Source: Conexibacter woesei DSM 14684
GTDB taxonomy: Bacteria; Actinomycetota; Thermoleophilia; Solirubrobacterales; Solirubrobacteraceae
Assembly: GCF_000025265.1 (NCBI RefSeq)
Contig: NC_013739.1
Coordinates: forward strand, 2,666,001 to 2,730,000
Reading direction: 5' to 3'
DNA: 64,000 bases
In this document: piece by piece, positions 7,806-16,917 of the stretch
Layout: each line of letters opens with the position of its first letter
Numbering within the stretch: the first letter of the stretch is position 1
Made by a program: the position numbers and the translations under genes
The notes under the pieces: model-generated
The model's input: only the letters and a program-made list of their open reading frames with translations
Database searches by the model: none
What the model was told of the DNA's origin: nothing

Positions 7806-10162
7806 ACGAGCAGCCGCAGTTCGCCGTCGAGCCGTGGCGCGTCACGGAGGAGCACCTCCAGCTCGACAGGATCGCCCAGAGCGAGTCGGTCTTCGCGCTC
7901 TCCAACGGCCACATCGGCATTCGCGGGAACCTCGACGAGGGCGAGCCGTTCGGGATGCCGGGCACCTACCTCGGCGGCTTCTACGAGACGCGCCCGCTGC
8001 CGTACGCCGAGGCCGGCTACGGCTACCCCGAGGACGGGCAGACGGTCGTCAACGTCACCAACGGCAAGCCGATCCGGCTGCTCGTCGACGACGAGCCGTT
8101 CGACGTCCGCTACGGCACGCTGCTCTCGCACACGCGCTCGCTCGACCTCAGAGCCGGCACGCTGGAGCGGGTCGTGCAGTGGCGCTCGCCGGCCGGCCGC
8201 GAGATCGAGGTGCGCTCGACGCGGCTCGTCTCGTTCGTCCAGCGTGCGATCGTCGCGATCCGCTACGAGGTGCGGCCGATGGACGGCGAGACGCGCATCG
8301 TCGTGCAGTCGGAGCTGGTCGCCAACGAGCCGGGGCCGATGCTCAGCAAGGACCCGCGCGCGGCGGCCGCGCTCGCCGCGCCGCTCGTCGCCGAGCAGCA
8401 CGAGGACCACGAGCGCCGTGCGGTGCTCGTCCACCGCACGCAGGCGAGCGGGATCCGGATGGCGGCCGGCATGGACCACGTGCTCGAATGCTCCGAGGAC
8501 GCGGTCGTCGAGCTGGAGAGCCGCGACGACCTCGCGCGGCTGACGGTCGCGACCGAGATCGGCAACGGCGAGGGGCTGGTGCTGACGAAGCTCGTCGGCT
8601 ACGGCTGGTCGCGGCGGCGCTCCCTGCCGGCGGTGCGCGACCAGGTCGACGCCGCGCTGTCGTCCGCGATGCGGACCGGCTGGGACGGGATCGTCGCCGA
8701 GCAGCGCGAGTACCTCGACGACTTCTGGGCCGGCGCCGATGTCGAGATCGACGGCGACACCGAGCTGCAGCAGGCGATCCGCTTCGCGCTCTTCCACACG
8801 CTCCAGTGCGGTGCGCGTGCCGAGCGCCGCGCGATCGCCGCGAAAGGGCTGACCGGCTCCGGCTACGACGGTCACGCGTTCTGGGACACCGAGACGTTCG
8901 TGCTGCCGGTGCTGACGTACACCGCGCCGGACGCCGCCGCCGACGCGCTGCGCTGGCGGCAGTCGACGCTGCCGCTCGCGCGCGAACGGGCCGAGCAGCT
9001 CGGGCTCGCCGGCGCGGCGTTCCCGTGGCGGACGATCCGCGGGCAGGAGTGCTCGGCCTACTGGCCGGCGGGCACGGCCGCGTTCCACGTCAGCGCCGAC
9101 GTCGCCGACGCCGTCATCCGCTACGTCGAGGTGACCGGCGACACCGAGTTCGAGCGCGAGACCGGCCTCGAGCTGCTGATCGAGACGGCGCGGCTGTGGC
9201 GCTCGCTCGGCCACCACGACATCGACGGCGTCTTCCACATCGACGGCGTCACCGGCCCCGACGAGTACACCGCGATCGCGGACGACAACGTCTACACGAA
9301 CCTGATGGCGCAGCGGAACCTCGACGGCGCGGTCGAGGCGGCAGCTCGGCACCCGCGCGCGGCGGCGGAGTTCGGCGTCGACGAGGAGGAGATCGCCGCC
9401 TGGCGCGACGCCGCCGCGGCGATGCACGTCCCCTACGACGAGCGGCTGAAGGTCCACCAGCAGTCGAACGGCTTCACGGGGCACGCCGAGTGGGACTTCG
9501 CCGGGACACCGCCGGAGCGCTACCCGCTGCTGCTGCACTTCCCCTACTTCGACCTCTATCGCAAGCAGGTCGTCAAGCAGCCCGACCTGGTGCTCGCGCT
9601 GTACAAGCGCGGCGACGCCTTCAGCGCCGAGCAGAAGGCGCGCGACTTCGCCTACTACGAGCGTGTGACCGTGCGCGACTCGTCGCTCTCGGCGTGCGTC
9701 AACGCGATCGTCGCGGCCGACGTCGGTCAGCTCGACCTCGCCTACGACTACTTCGGCGAAGCGGCGCTGATGGACCTCGACGACCTCGAGCACAACACCG
9801 GCGACGGCGTCCACATCGCCTCGCTCGCCGGCTCGTGGCTGGCGGCGGTCGCCGGCTTCGGCGGCCTGCGCGACCACGGCGGCGAGCTGTCGTTCTCGCC
9901 GCGCCTGCCGCGCGCGCTCGCGCGGATCGCCTTCCGCATCAGGTTCCGCGACCGCAGGCTGTGCGTCACGATCACCCACGGCGAGGTCGTCTACGACGTG
10001 CTCGAAGGCGCCCCGCTCCAGCTGCGCCACGACGGCGAGACGCTGACCGTCACGCACGGCGCGCCGCAGAGGCGCAGATGGAAGGCGCCCGATGCCGGAC
10101 CCCGCCCGGAGCAGCCGCCCGGCCGCGCCCCGACGCCGCGGCGGCCGGGGGCGCGCGGGTAG
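7802..10162 (+). CDS. glycoside hydrolase family 65 phosphorylase (maltose/trehalose/kojibiose type)
   Basis: A 786-residue cytoplasmic GH65 protein. It has an N-terminal beta-sandwich (about residues 1-290, beginning EPWRVTEEHLQLDRIAQSES), an (alpha/alpha)6 barrel with GHAFWDTETFVLPV, and the general acid Glu488 in TGPDEYT. A C-terminal beta domain and a short Pro/Arg-rich tail follow. Family members cleave alpha-linked glucose disaccharides with phosphate to give beta-glucose 1-phosphate. The GTG start overlaps the HAD gene, which fits a phosphorylase plus phosphoglucomutase pair. Which disaccharide is used cannot be told by eye; trehalose, maltose and kojibiose are the usual options. Confidence 0.9.
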   Translation: MNEQPQFAVEPWRVTEEHLQLDRIAQSESVFALSNGHIGIRGNLDEGEPFGMPGTYLGGFYETRPLPYAEAGYGYPEDGQTVVNVTNGKPIRLLVDDEPFDVRYGTLLSHTRSLDLRAGTLERVVQWRSPAGREIEVRSTRLVSFVQRAIVAIRYEVRPMDGETRIVVQSELVANEPGPMLSKDPRAAAALAAPLVAEQHEDHERRAVLVHRTQASGIRMAAGMDHVLECSEDAVVELESRDDLARLTVATEIGNGEGLVLTKLVGYGWSRRRSLPAVRDQVDAALSSAMRTGWDGIVAEQREYLDDFWAGADVEIDGDTELQQAIRFALFHTLQCGARAERRAIAAKGLTGSGYDGHAFWDTETFVLPVLTYTAPDAAADALRWRQSTLPLARERAEQLGLAGAAFPWRTIRGQECSAYWPAGTAAFHVSADVADAVIRYVEVTGDTEFERETGLELLIETARLWRSLGHHDIDGVFHIDGVTGPDEYTAIADDNVYTNLMAQRNLDGAVEAAARHPRAAAEFGVDEEEIAAWRDAAAAMHVPYDERLKVHQQSNGFTGHAEWDFAGTPPERYPLLLHFPYFDLYRKQVVKQPDLVLALYKRGDAFSAEQKARDFAYYERVTVRDSSLSACVNAIVAADVGQLDLAYDYFGEAALMDLDDLEHNTGDGVHIASLAGSWLAAVAGFGGLRDHGGELSFSPRLPRALARIAFRIRFRDRRLCVTITHGEVVYDVLEGAPLQLRHDGETLTVTHGAPQRRRWKAPDAGPRPEQPPGRAPTPRRPGARG

Positions 10163-10179
10163 GGGCGGCGCCGCTCCGG

Positions 10180-11070
10180 CTAGGCCGGCGCGGCGGCTCT
10201 GGTCAGCCGCACGATCGCCGGGACGACCTCGTCCCAGCTGTCGCGCGGCAGCTCCTGCCCGGTGCCGGGCAGCGTCAGCAGCTCGGCTCCGGGGATCTCT
10301 CGCGCGAGCGCCTCGCCGTTGCCGAGCGGGAAGAACGGATCGTCCTCGCCGTGGATCACGAGCGCCGGCACGGCGACCTCGCCGAGCCGCTCGCGCCAGC
10401 GCGGTTTCGTCTTGATGACGGCGAAGACGCTCGCGATCTGGTTCGAGCGCTGGAGCGCGCGCGGGTTCGCGGCGGCGAGCTCGGGCGCGGCCGCGCACGC
10501 GCGGTCGAAGACGCGGCCGGCGCGCTCGCTCGCGGCGGCGTCGTCGAACGGCCGCGAGCCGGCGATGCGGCGCCCGGATTCGGCCATATGGGCGACGACC
10601 GCGGCACGGTCGGACCAGTCGGGCTCCGGCGTGCTCATGATCCACTTCATCAGCTCGGGATCGTGGTCGGGAAGGTCGGCGTCGGCGCGCCCCGGGGCGG
10701 TCGGCCGCGTCGCGATCAGCGTCAGCGACGCGACGCGCTCGGGACGGTCGAGCGCGAGCAGCTGCGCGATCCAGCCGCCGGTGGCGAAGCCGGCGACGTG
10801 GGCGTGGCCCGCTCCGAGCGCATCGAGCAGGCCGGCGGCGTCGCCGACGAGGTCACGCAGGGAGTAGTCGGGAGCATCGGGATCGACGGTCGTCGAGCGG
10901 CCCGTGTCGCGCTGGTCGTAGCGGACGACCCGCAGCCCGCCCGCCGCGAGCCGCTCGCACAGCTCGTCCTCCCACGTGAGCATCGAGTTGCCGATCAGCA
11001 GCAGGGCGGGCGCGTCCTCAGCGCCGAACGCCTCGGCCCACAGCTCTACGCCATTCGTTTCGATTCGCAT
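10180..11070 (-). CDS. alpha/beta-hydrolase fold protein with degenerate catalytic triad
   Basis: A 296-residue alpha/beta-hydrolase resembling the RdmC/aclacinomycin-methylesterase-like branch: VVRYDQRDTGRST, the nucleophile-elbow region HVAGFATGGW, the Asp strand HGEDDPFFP and a final GTGQELP. The elbow reads G94-F-A96-T-G98, so the serine nucleophile is replaced by alanine. The position where relatives have the catalytic His (GMGHDLP-like) is Gln272. The acid (Asp243/244) is retained. Both changes are unambiguous in the DNA (GCC and CAG codons on the minus strand). The protein is intact and full length, so it is probably a non-hydrolytic pseudoenzyme rather than a decaying gene. The neighbours give no functional hint. 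Confidence 0.85.
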   Translation of the reverse strand: MRIETNGVELWAEAFGAEDAPALLLIGNSMLTWEDELCERLAAGGLRVVRYDQRDTGRSTTVDPDAPDYSLRDLVGDAAGLLDALGAGHAHVAGFATGGWIAQLLALDRPERVASLTLIATRPTAPGRADADLPDHDPELMKWIMSTPEPDWSDRAAVVAHMAESGRRIAGSRPFDDAAASERAGRVFDRACAAAPELAAANPRALQRSNQIASVFAVIKTKPRWRERLGEVAVPALVIHGEDDPFFPLGNGEALAREIPGAELLTLPGTGQELPRDSWDEVVPAIVRLTRAAAPA

Positions 11071-11100
11071 ACGAGAGAGGACCGCCTCGCGCGGCGAAAC

Positions 11101-14100
11101 TCATCTCGCGTCGCTGCCCTCCGCGACCGCGCGCCGCACGGGCGGGACGAACAGACGGCCGATCAGCGGCAGGTCGAGGAAGCCCTCGACGCTGGCGTAC
11201 AGCAGCGCGACCTTCGGCAGCTCGCCGAGATCGTCGATCACGATCGATCGCGGCAGCCACTGCGGGCCGAACTTCGCGTTGAAGTCGCGCAGCGACTGGA
11301 TCTGGAAGTACGGGTTGAGCCCGCGCGCGACGCTGCGCTCGAAGCGGCCGAGCAGGCCGGCGTCCTCGGCAGTGTCGAGCAGCCGGCCCCAGGCGGCGAA
11401 GTTGAGCGACAGGCGTCTGACGCCCTCCGCGCCCAGCTCCAGCGCCGCGTTGGCGATCAGGAACTCGGTCAGGCCGTTGAGCGAGTCGGGCTTGCGCCGC
11501 ATCAGGTCGAGCGAGTAGCCGAGGTCCTCGCCGTACGCCGGCACGAAGCGCAGGAAGCCGGCCGGCTCGCCGGCCGCGTCGCGCGCCAGCGCGATCACGA
11601 AGTCGGGGTCGGTGCCCTCGACGTCCTCGCCCAGCTCCATCGTGAAGCCGCGCTCGTCGGAGCCTCTGCGCCACTCGGCGCTGATCGCGTTCAGCTGCGC
11701 GACCAGCTCCAGCGTCGCCTCGGACTCGCGCAGCAGCTCGAACGAGTGCTCGCGCCCGACGCGGTTGACGGCCTCGCGCACCGCCTTCATCTCCTTGCCC
11801 TTCAGCGTGAACGTGTCGCAGCGCAGGATCGCCTCGTCGCCGAGATAGATCGCGTGCATGCCGCGCTCGCGGTAGAGCGGCGCGTCGGCCTCGCGCACGG
11901 CGAGGAAGGCGACGCCCCATCCCTGCCCGCGACAGTGGGCGAGGAACTCGTCGAGCACGCGCGCGCGGTCCTGCGGCGGGCCGACCGGGTCGGCGGCGAC
12001 CATCGCGTAGCCGCGCACGTAGGCGTAGGCGATCAGCGACTGGCCGTCGGTGGAGAAGAAGTAGCTCTTGTCCTTGCGCAGTGCGAAGTACGCGAGCGTG
12101 TCGCCGCCCCAGCGCCGGACGATCTCGCGCGCGTGCGCGCGCCACTCGTCGCTCGGCGGCGTTCTCTGCACCAGCGGCCGGAACAGCAGGTACAGCAGGT
12201 ACGCGAGCCCGAAGATGCCGAGCGCGAGCAGCGCGTCGGCGAAGAAGTCGCCGAACAGCTGGCGGCGGTACTCGTACTCGCCGTCGGCGCCGACGAGCCC
12301 GGAGCCGATCGTCTTCAGCACGCCGCCGGTGCCCAGCTCCGGCGTCACGTTGTTCGCCTGCGTCATCAGCGACAGGACGCCGAACACGAGCACGACGCCG
12401 ACGTAGATCGGGATGAACGCGAGCGCGTCGACGAGCGACCCGGGGTCGCCCTTCGCGCGGAACGCGTCGCGGTTCCAGACGAACGCGATCAGCATCGCGA
12501 GGTTCGCGAGCGCGGCGAGCGGGTCCGGCCCCTTCAGGACGTGGACGACGGTCGCCGCGCCGAACAGGCCCATCGCGATCCACCATGCGCGCCGCTTGCC
12601 GCGCGCGACCTGCCGTGCGACGACGATCAGCGCGATCCCGAGCACGACCGAGATCACGAACGTGGCGGCGCGGCCCGGCCGCTCCAGCGCCTCGCCGAAG
12701 CCGAACGACCAGTCGGCGATCGGCAGCGACGGCAGCAGCGACAGCACGCCGACGATCGCCGTCAGCCACGCCAGCGGCTTGAGCGCGCGCGGGCGCCGCA
12801 GCGACTCGGGCGGCGGCGCGGCGAGCGCCTCGCCGTCGGCCGGCGGCGGGGCCGGCGGCAGCGGCGGCGCGGCGAGCGCGGCGGGCGGCGTCGCCGTCGT
12901 GGGCGCTCTCTGGCCGCCGCCCTCCTGCGGGCGCAGGGTGGGGAAGAGGATCACGTCGCGGATCGACTCGACGCCGGTGATCAGCATGATCAGCCGGTCG
13001 ATTCCGATCCCGAGGCCGCCGGTCGGCGGCAGGCCGTACTCGAGCGCCTGCACGTAGTCGTCGTCGACCGGCTCGGCCTCCTCGTCGCCTCCCGCCTGCT
13101 GCTGCGCCTCGTAGGCGAAGCGCGCGGCCTGGTCGACGGGGTCGTTCAGCTCGCTGTACGCGTTCGCCAGCTCGCGGCCGGCGACGACCAGTTCGAAGCG
13201 CTCGGTCAGCGTCGGGTCGTCGCGGTGCGCGCGGGCCAGCGGCGAGATCTCTCTCGGGTGGTCCATCACGAACGTCGGCTCGATCAGCTTCGACTCGCAC
13301 AGCTCGTCGCAGACCTCGGCGAGGATCTTGCCCGAGCCCCACACGTCCATCCAGACGACGCCGAATCTGTCGGCGATCGCGCGCGCCTCCTCGACCGGCA
13401 TCGACGGATGCATCTCGACGCCGCCGTGCTCCTTGATCAGGTCCGTCATTCTCGCGCGGCGGAACGGTGGTCTGAGGTCGATCTCGCGCTCGCCGACTCT
13501 GACGACCGTCGTGCCGTTGGCGGCGAGCGCGGCCTCGGAGACGAGCGTCTCGGTCAGCTCCATCATGTCGCTGTAGTCGCCGAACGCCTGGTAGGCCTCG
13601 AGCAGCGTGAACTCGGGGTTGTGGCGGGTGTCGAGCCCCTCGTTGCGGAAGACGCGGCCGATCTCGAAGACGCGGTCCATCCCGCCGACGAGCAGCCGCT
13701 TGAGCGGCAGCTCCAGCGCGATACGCAGGCTCATCTCGATGTCGAGCGCGTTGTGGTGGGTGAGGAACGGCTTCGCCGCTGCGCCGCCGGCCTGGCCCAG
13801 CAGGACCGGTGTCTCGACCTCGCGGAAGCCGCGCTCGGTCAGCACGCGGCGGACGGCGGAGATCGCGACCGAGCGCGCCGCGAAGACCGCACGCGCTCTC
13901 GGGTTGACGACGAGGTCGACGTAGCGGCGGCGGTAGCGCGCCTCCGGGTCGGTCAGGCCGTGACGCAGGTCCGGCAGCGGGCGCAGCGCCTTCGACAGCA
14001 GCGCGAAGCGCGCCAGCCGGACGGTCAGCTCGCCGCTCTTGGACGCGACGACGGTGCCCTCCGCGCCGACCCAGTCGCCAAGGTCGAGCGCGGCGAAGTC

Positions 14101-14457
14101 CTCCAGCGCCTGCTCGCCCAGCTCGTCGCGCTCGGCGAGCAGCTGGATCGTGCCGGTCTCGTCGAGCAGGTCGGCGAAGTCGAGCCCACCGTGGCGGCGC
14201 AGCGCCGTCACGCGCCCGGCGACCTTGACGGTCTCGCCGGTCTCGGTTCCCGGCGCCAGCTCGGCGAAGCTGTCGTGCAGCTCGGCGGCGGTCGCGTCGC
14301 GGTCGAAGCGGACGGGGTACGGCTCGACGTCGCGCTCGCGCAGCGCGTCGAGCTTGGCGAGGCGGCGCGTACGCTCTGCCTCTTGGAAATCGGCCCCGCG
14401 GTCGCGCGTCTCCGCGTCCGCCTCAGGTGCCTCGTCGGTGGCGCTCACGCCGGCCAT
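11101..14457 (-). CDS. lysyl-tRNA synthetase / phosphatidylglycerol lysyltransferase fusion (LysX-like, synthetase first)
   Basis: A 1118-residue fusion. Residues 1 to about 508 are a class II lysyl-tRNA synthetase: anticodon-binding OB fold, motif 2 in VFRNEGLDTRHNPEFTLLEA, motif 3 in GLGIGIDRLIML. A Pro/Ala linker leads to several membrane helices (about 559-770). A DUF2156 lysyltransferase domain of the MprF type (about 782-1110) carries DTLAYFALRKDKSYFF, FLRFVPAYGED and LNFAAWGRLL. The expected product is lysyl-phosphatidylglycerol made at the membrane from Lys-tRNA charged by the same protein, lowering surface charge. As I recall mycobacterial LysX, the membrane/transferase part comes first there; here the order is reversed. 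I chose the ATG at 14457, since upstream sequence is not LysRS-like and lies in the divergent permease gene. Confidence 0.9.
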   Translation of the reverse strand: MAGVSATDEAPEADAETRDRGADFQEAERTRRLAKLDALRERDVEPYPVRFDRDATAAELHDSFAELAPGTETGETVKVAGRVTALRRHGGLDFADLLDETGTIQLLAERDELGEQALEDFAALDLGDWVGAEGTVVASKSGELTVRLARFALLSKALRPLPDLRHGLTDPEARYRRRYVDLVVNPRARAVFAARSVAISAVRRVLTERGFREVETPVLLGQAGGAAAKPFLTHHNALDIEMSLRIALELPLKRLLVGGMDRVFEIGRVFRNEGLDTRHNPEFTLLEAYQAFGDYSDMMELTETLVSEAALAANGTTVVRVGEREIDLRPPFRRARMTDLIKEHGGVEMHPSMPVEEARAIADRFGVVWMDVWGSGKILAEVCDELCESKLIEPTFVMDHPREISPLARAHRDDPTLTERFELVVAGRELANAYSELNDPVDQAARFAYEAQQQAGGDEEAEPVDDDYVQALEYGLPPTGGLGIGIDRLIMLITGVESIRDVILFPTLRPQEGGGQRAPTTATPPAALAAPPLPPAPPPADGEALAAPPPESLRRPRALKPLAWLTAIVGVLSLLPSLPIADWSFGFGEALERPGRAATFVISVVLGIALIVVARQVARGKRRAWWIAMGLFGAATVVHVLKGPDPLAALANLAMLIAFVWNRDAFRAKGDPGSLVDALAFIPIYVGVVLVFGVLSLMTQANNVTPELGTGGVLKTIGSGLVGADGEYEYRRQLFGDFFADALLALGIFGLAYLLYLLFRPLVQRTPPSDEWRAHAREIVRRWGGDTLAYFALRKDKSYFFSTDGQSLIAYAYVRGYAMVAADPVGPPQDRARVLDEFLAHCRGQGWGVAFLAVREADAPLYRERGMHAIYLGDEAILRCDTFTLKGKEMKAVREAVNRVGREHSFELLRESEATLELVAQLNAISAEWRRGSDERGFTMELGEDVEGTDPDFVIALARDAAGEPAGFLRFVPAYGEDLGYSLDLMRRKPDSLNGLTEFLIANAALELGAEGVRRLSLNFAAWGRLLDTAEDAGLLGRFERSVARGLNPYFQIQSLRDFNAKFGPQWLPRSIVIDDLGELPKVALLYASVEGFLDLPLIGRLFVPPVRRAVAEGSDAR

Positions 14458-14518
14458 CGTGGTCGTCGCACCGGACGGAGTCAAGCGCCGCCGCGCCGTC
14501 TGAGAGGATTCCGCGCCG

Positions 14519-15952
14519 ATGACGGGCTCCAACCTCGACGCGGTCCTCGAACAGGCCAGACGTGACCGCGCCCGTCTCGACGGCGGGGCGATGGGCACCG
14601 TCAGCCTGACGGCGCTCGGGATCGCGTCCGTCGTCGGCGCCGGCATCTTCGTCACGACCGGCACCGCGGCCGCGCAGTTCGCCGGGCCGGCGGTCGTCTT
14701 CTCGTTCCTGCTCGCCGGCCTGGCCGCCGGTGTGACGGCGCTCTGCTACGCCGAGATGGCGGCGATGATCCCGGCCGCCGGCTCGACGTACTCCTACGCG
14801 TACGCGACCTTCGGCACGTTCCTGGCGTGGTTCATCGGCTGGGACCTGCTGCTGGAGTACCTGTTCGCCGCCTCGACGGTGGCGGTCGGCTGGTCGGGCT
14901 ACTTCGACGCGATGCTGCAGTCGATCGGGATCACGCTGCCGCACTCGCTCACGAACGCGCCGTTCCAGGACAACGGCGGCGTCGTGAACCTGCCGGCGAT
15001 CGCGATCGTCTTCCTCACCTGCGGGCTGCTGTGGTTCGGCGCGCGCGAGTCGGCGAAGGCGAACAACGCGATGGTCGCGCTGAAGCTGGCGGTGCTGCTC
15101 GCGTTCGTCGCGTTCGGCGTCTTCTATGTGACGCAGGCGAACTGGGAGCCGTTCATGCCCGCGAACACGGGCGAGTTCGGTGAGTTCGGCGTCTCCGGCG
15201 TGCTGCGCGCGGCCGGCGTCGTCTTCTTCGCCTACGTCGGCTTCGACGCCGTCTCCACAGCGGCGTCGGAGGCGCGCGATCCGCAGCGCACGATCCCGAT
15301 CGGCCTGATGCTGACGGTCGCGATCTCGACGGGGCTGTACGTCCTGATCGGCGTCGTGATGACCGGCATGGTCGACTACCGCCAGCTCGACGTCGCCGAC
15401 CCGATCGCCGCGGCGGTGCGCGCGGCCGGACCGTCGCTGGGGTGGCTGGAGGCGGCCGTCTCGATCGCCGCCGTGATCGGCCTCGCCGCGACGGTGATGG
15501 TGACCTTCTACGGCCAGACGCGGATCTTCATGCGGATGGCGTCGGACGGGATGCTGCCCGACCGCCTCGGCAAGGTCAGCGGCCGCTACAAGACGCCGGG
15601 GAACGCGACGCTCGTCTGCGCGGTCGCGGGCGGGCTGTGCGCCGGCTTCACGCCGATCGACGTGCTCACCAACCTCGTCTCGATCGGCACGCTGCTGTCG
15701 TTCGTGATCGTCTCCGGCGCCGTGCTCGTGCTGCGCCGCCGCCGACCGGAGCTGGAGCGCCCGTTCAGGGTCCCGTTCGTCAACATCGTCGCGCCGGCCG
15801 GCATGCTCTCGGCCGCCGCGCTGATCGCGCTGCTGCCGATCACGACCTGGATCCGCCTGATCGTCTGGCTGCTGATCGGCCTCGTGATCTTCTTCGCCTA
15901 CTCGAAGCCACGCTCGGAAGCGCGGATGGCTCAGGTCGCGTCGGAGTCCTGA
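14519..15952 (+). CDS. APC-superfamily amino acid permease (CAT-like)
   Basis: A 477-residue membrane protein of the amino acid/polyamine/organocation superfamily with about twelve hydrophobic segments. TM1 carries the substrate-loop consensus GIASVVGAGIFVTTGTAA. Later features include VVFFAYVGFDAVSTAASEARDPQRTIPIG (TM6 and the following conserved EARDPQR loop). The overall pattern is closest to cationic amino acid transporters. It is divergent from the LysRS-lysyltransferase gene with only 61 bases between starts, which makes lysine or another cationic amino acid an attractive but unproven substrate. The 3' end overlaps the convergent AbiEi/DUF559 gene by about 113 bases. Confidence 0.9.
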   Translation: MTGSNLDAVLEQARRDRARLDGGAMGTVSLTALGIASVVGAGIFVTTGTAAAQFAGPAVVFSFLLAGLAAGVTALCYAEMAAMIPAAGSTYSYAYATFGTFLAWFIGWDLLLEYLFAASTVAVGWSGYFDAMLQSIGITLPHSLTNAPFQDNGGVVNLPAIAIVFLTCGLLWFGARESAKANNAMVALKLAVLLAFVAFGVFYVTQANWEPFMPANTGEFGEFGVSGVLRAAGVVFFAYVGFDAVSTAASEARDPQRTIPIGLMLTVAISTGLYVLIGVVMTGMVDYRQLDVADPIAAAVRAAGPSLGWLEAAVSIAAVIGLAATVMVTFYGQTRIFMRMASDGMLPDRLGKVSGRYKTPGNATLVCAVAGGLCAGFTPIDVLTNLVSIGTLLSFVIVSGAVLVLRRRRPELERPFRVPFVNIVAPAGMLSAAALIALLPITTWIRLIVWLLIGLVIFFAYSKPRSEARMAQVASES

Positions 15953-16808
15953 ACGACGCGCGCAGCTCCTCCGCCGTCGTCGCTCCGGCGCCTCCCTTCA
16001 GGTGGCGCGTGCGGTAGCGCAGCACCGTCCAGCCCGCGTTCTCCAACTCCTGCTGCTTGCGCGCGTCGCGGGCGCGCGCGGCGGCGGTGTCGTGGTATCT
16101 GCGGCTGTCCAGGTCGACGACGAGCCGTGCGGCCGGCCAGCATGCGTCGACCTCCCAGCCAGCGACGCGCACGTTGTGCTCGGCGGGCGGGAGCGCGTGG
16201 TCGACGAGCAGCGCCTTGAAGCGCCGCTCCAGCTCGGAGCGCAGCAGCACCGGCCCGTGGTGCTGCGCCAGCACGCCGCGCAGCCGCTCCGCGCCGCCGC
16301 CGCGCCGGCCCTGCGCGCGGCGCAGCGCGGCGCCGAGCGCCGCGACGTCGAGCACGCGCTCGACGTCGGCCTCGTTGACCGCGCGCTCGAGCTCGCCCGC
16401 GTCGAGCACGTCGGCGAGGTCGACGAGCGTGCGCGTGACGGTCGTGACGGGGACGCCGTCCCGGTGCGTCAGGTCTGTGGCCGGGAGCGCGCTCGTCTGG
16501 TGCGTCTCGATCCAGTTCGTCGTCGCCCGCCTGCGCGTGCTCGTCACGTCGATCCGCCGCCCGCGCTCCGGCAGCAGCTTGTACAGCACCGCCGCGCTGC
16601 GGTGGCTCAGCGCCGCGCCGGGCCCGGCCGCCAGCACCGCCGCCAGCCACTCGCCCTGCCGCGTCAGCCGCGCGTGCCCGACGGCGTAGACGCCGCGGTG
16701 GAGCGGGAGCAGGCGGCGCGCTCTCAGCCGCACCTCGATCCCTTTCGGCGTCAGGCCGAGCCCGAGCAGTTGCCGCCGGCTCACCACACCGTGCTGGCGA
16801 TCTGCCAC
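15840..16808 (-). CDS. AbiEi-like winged-helix / DUF559 endonuclease-like protein
   Basis: A 322-residue protein with two parts. The N-terminus (about residues 1-65) is an AbiEi_4-type winged helix: QHGVVSRRQLLGLGLTPKGIEVRLRARRL followed by LHRGVYAVGH. The C-terminus has a DUF559/Vsr-like nuclease pattern, ARLVVDLDSRRYHDTAAARARDARKQQELENAGWTVLRY, with the acidic DLD and the downstream Arg and Lys of PD-(D/E)XK-like folds. I chose the GTG at 16808; the longer open frame to 16883 only translates the adjacent palindrome. A paralogue lies at 59425-60282. The Arg/Ser-rich end overlaps the convergent permease gene. Function is unknown; single AbiEi_4-DUF559 proteins are common in actinobacteria without an obvious toxin partner, and none is seen here. 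Confidence 0.75.
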   Translation of the reverse strand: MADRQHGVVSRRQLLGLGLTPKGIEVRLRARRLLPLHRGVYAVGHARLTRQGEWLAAVLAAGPGAALSHRSAAVLYKLLPERGRRIDVTSTRRRATTNWIETHQTSALPATDLTHRDGVPVTTVTRTLVDLADVLDAGELERAVNEADVERVLDVAALGAALRRAQGRRGGGAERLRGVLAQHHGPVLLRSELERRFKALLVDHALPPAEHNVRVAGWEVDACWPAARLVVDLDSRRYHDTAAARARDARKQQELENAGWTVLRYRTRHLKGGAGATTAEELRASFRTPTRPEPSALPSVASSRRRRSRGRSAARRSGGSRS

Positions 16809-16828
16809 CCGCGCGACCGCGTGGTCGG

Positions 16829-16877
16829 GAGGTGAGGCAATTCGTACCCCTACAGGGGGTGCAGATTGACGAAGCTC
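16829..16877. repeat. 49-bp palindrome, type 1 (diverged copy)
   Basis: The left arm 16829-16850 begins GAGGTGAGG and ends TACCCC, the loop is 16851-16855, and the right arm is 16856-16877. Arms pair at 14 of 22 positions. The left arm matches that of the perfect palindrome at 3941-3989 at 17 of 22 positions, and the 22-5-22 spacing is identical. It lies 20 bases upstream of the GTG of the minus-strand AbiEi/DUF559 gene, so it could also be that gene's operator. Confidence 0.7.
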
Positions 16878-16917
16878 CGGCACGCCGCGGAGGGTCGCAC
16901 CGGCGGCTGTGGACGAT

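Noticed and set aside
7834-14565. Open frame of more than 2200 codons on the plus strand
   Set aside because: It runs over the GH65 gene in another frame and antisense to the hydrolase and the LysRS fusion. The translation is compositional noise; the real genes carry clear catalytic motifs.
15840-16808. AbiE-type toxin-antitoxin pair
   Set aside because: Only the winged-helix part resembles AbiEi. No AbiEii-like nucleotidyltransferase gene is adjacent at either copy.
15840-16883. Longer start for the AbiEi/DUF559 protein
   Set aside because: The added 25 residues are only the translation of the 49-bp palindrome; the winged-helix domain begins at the GTG at 16808.
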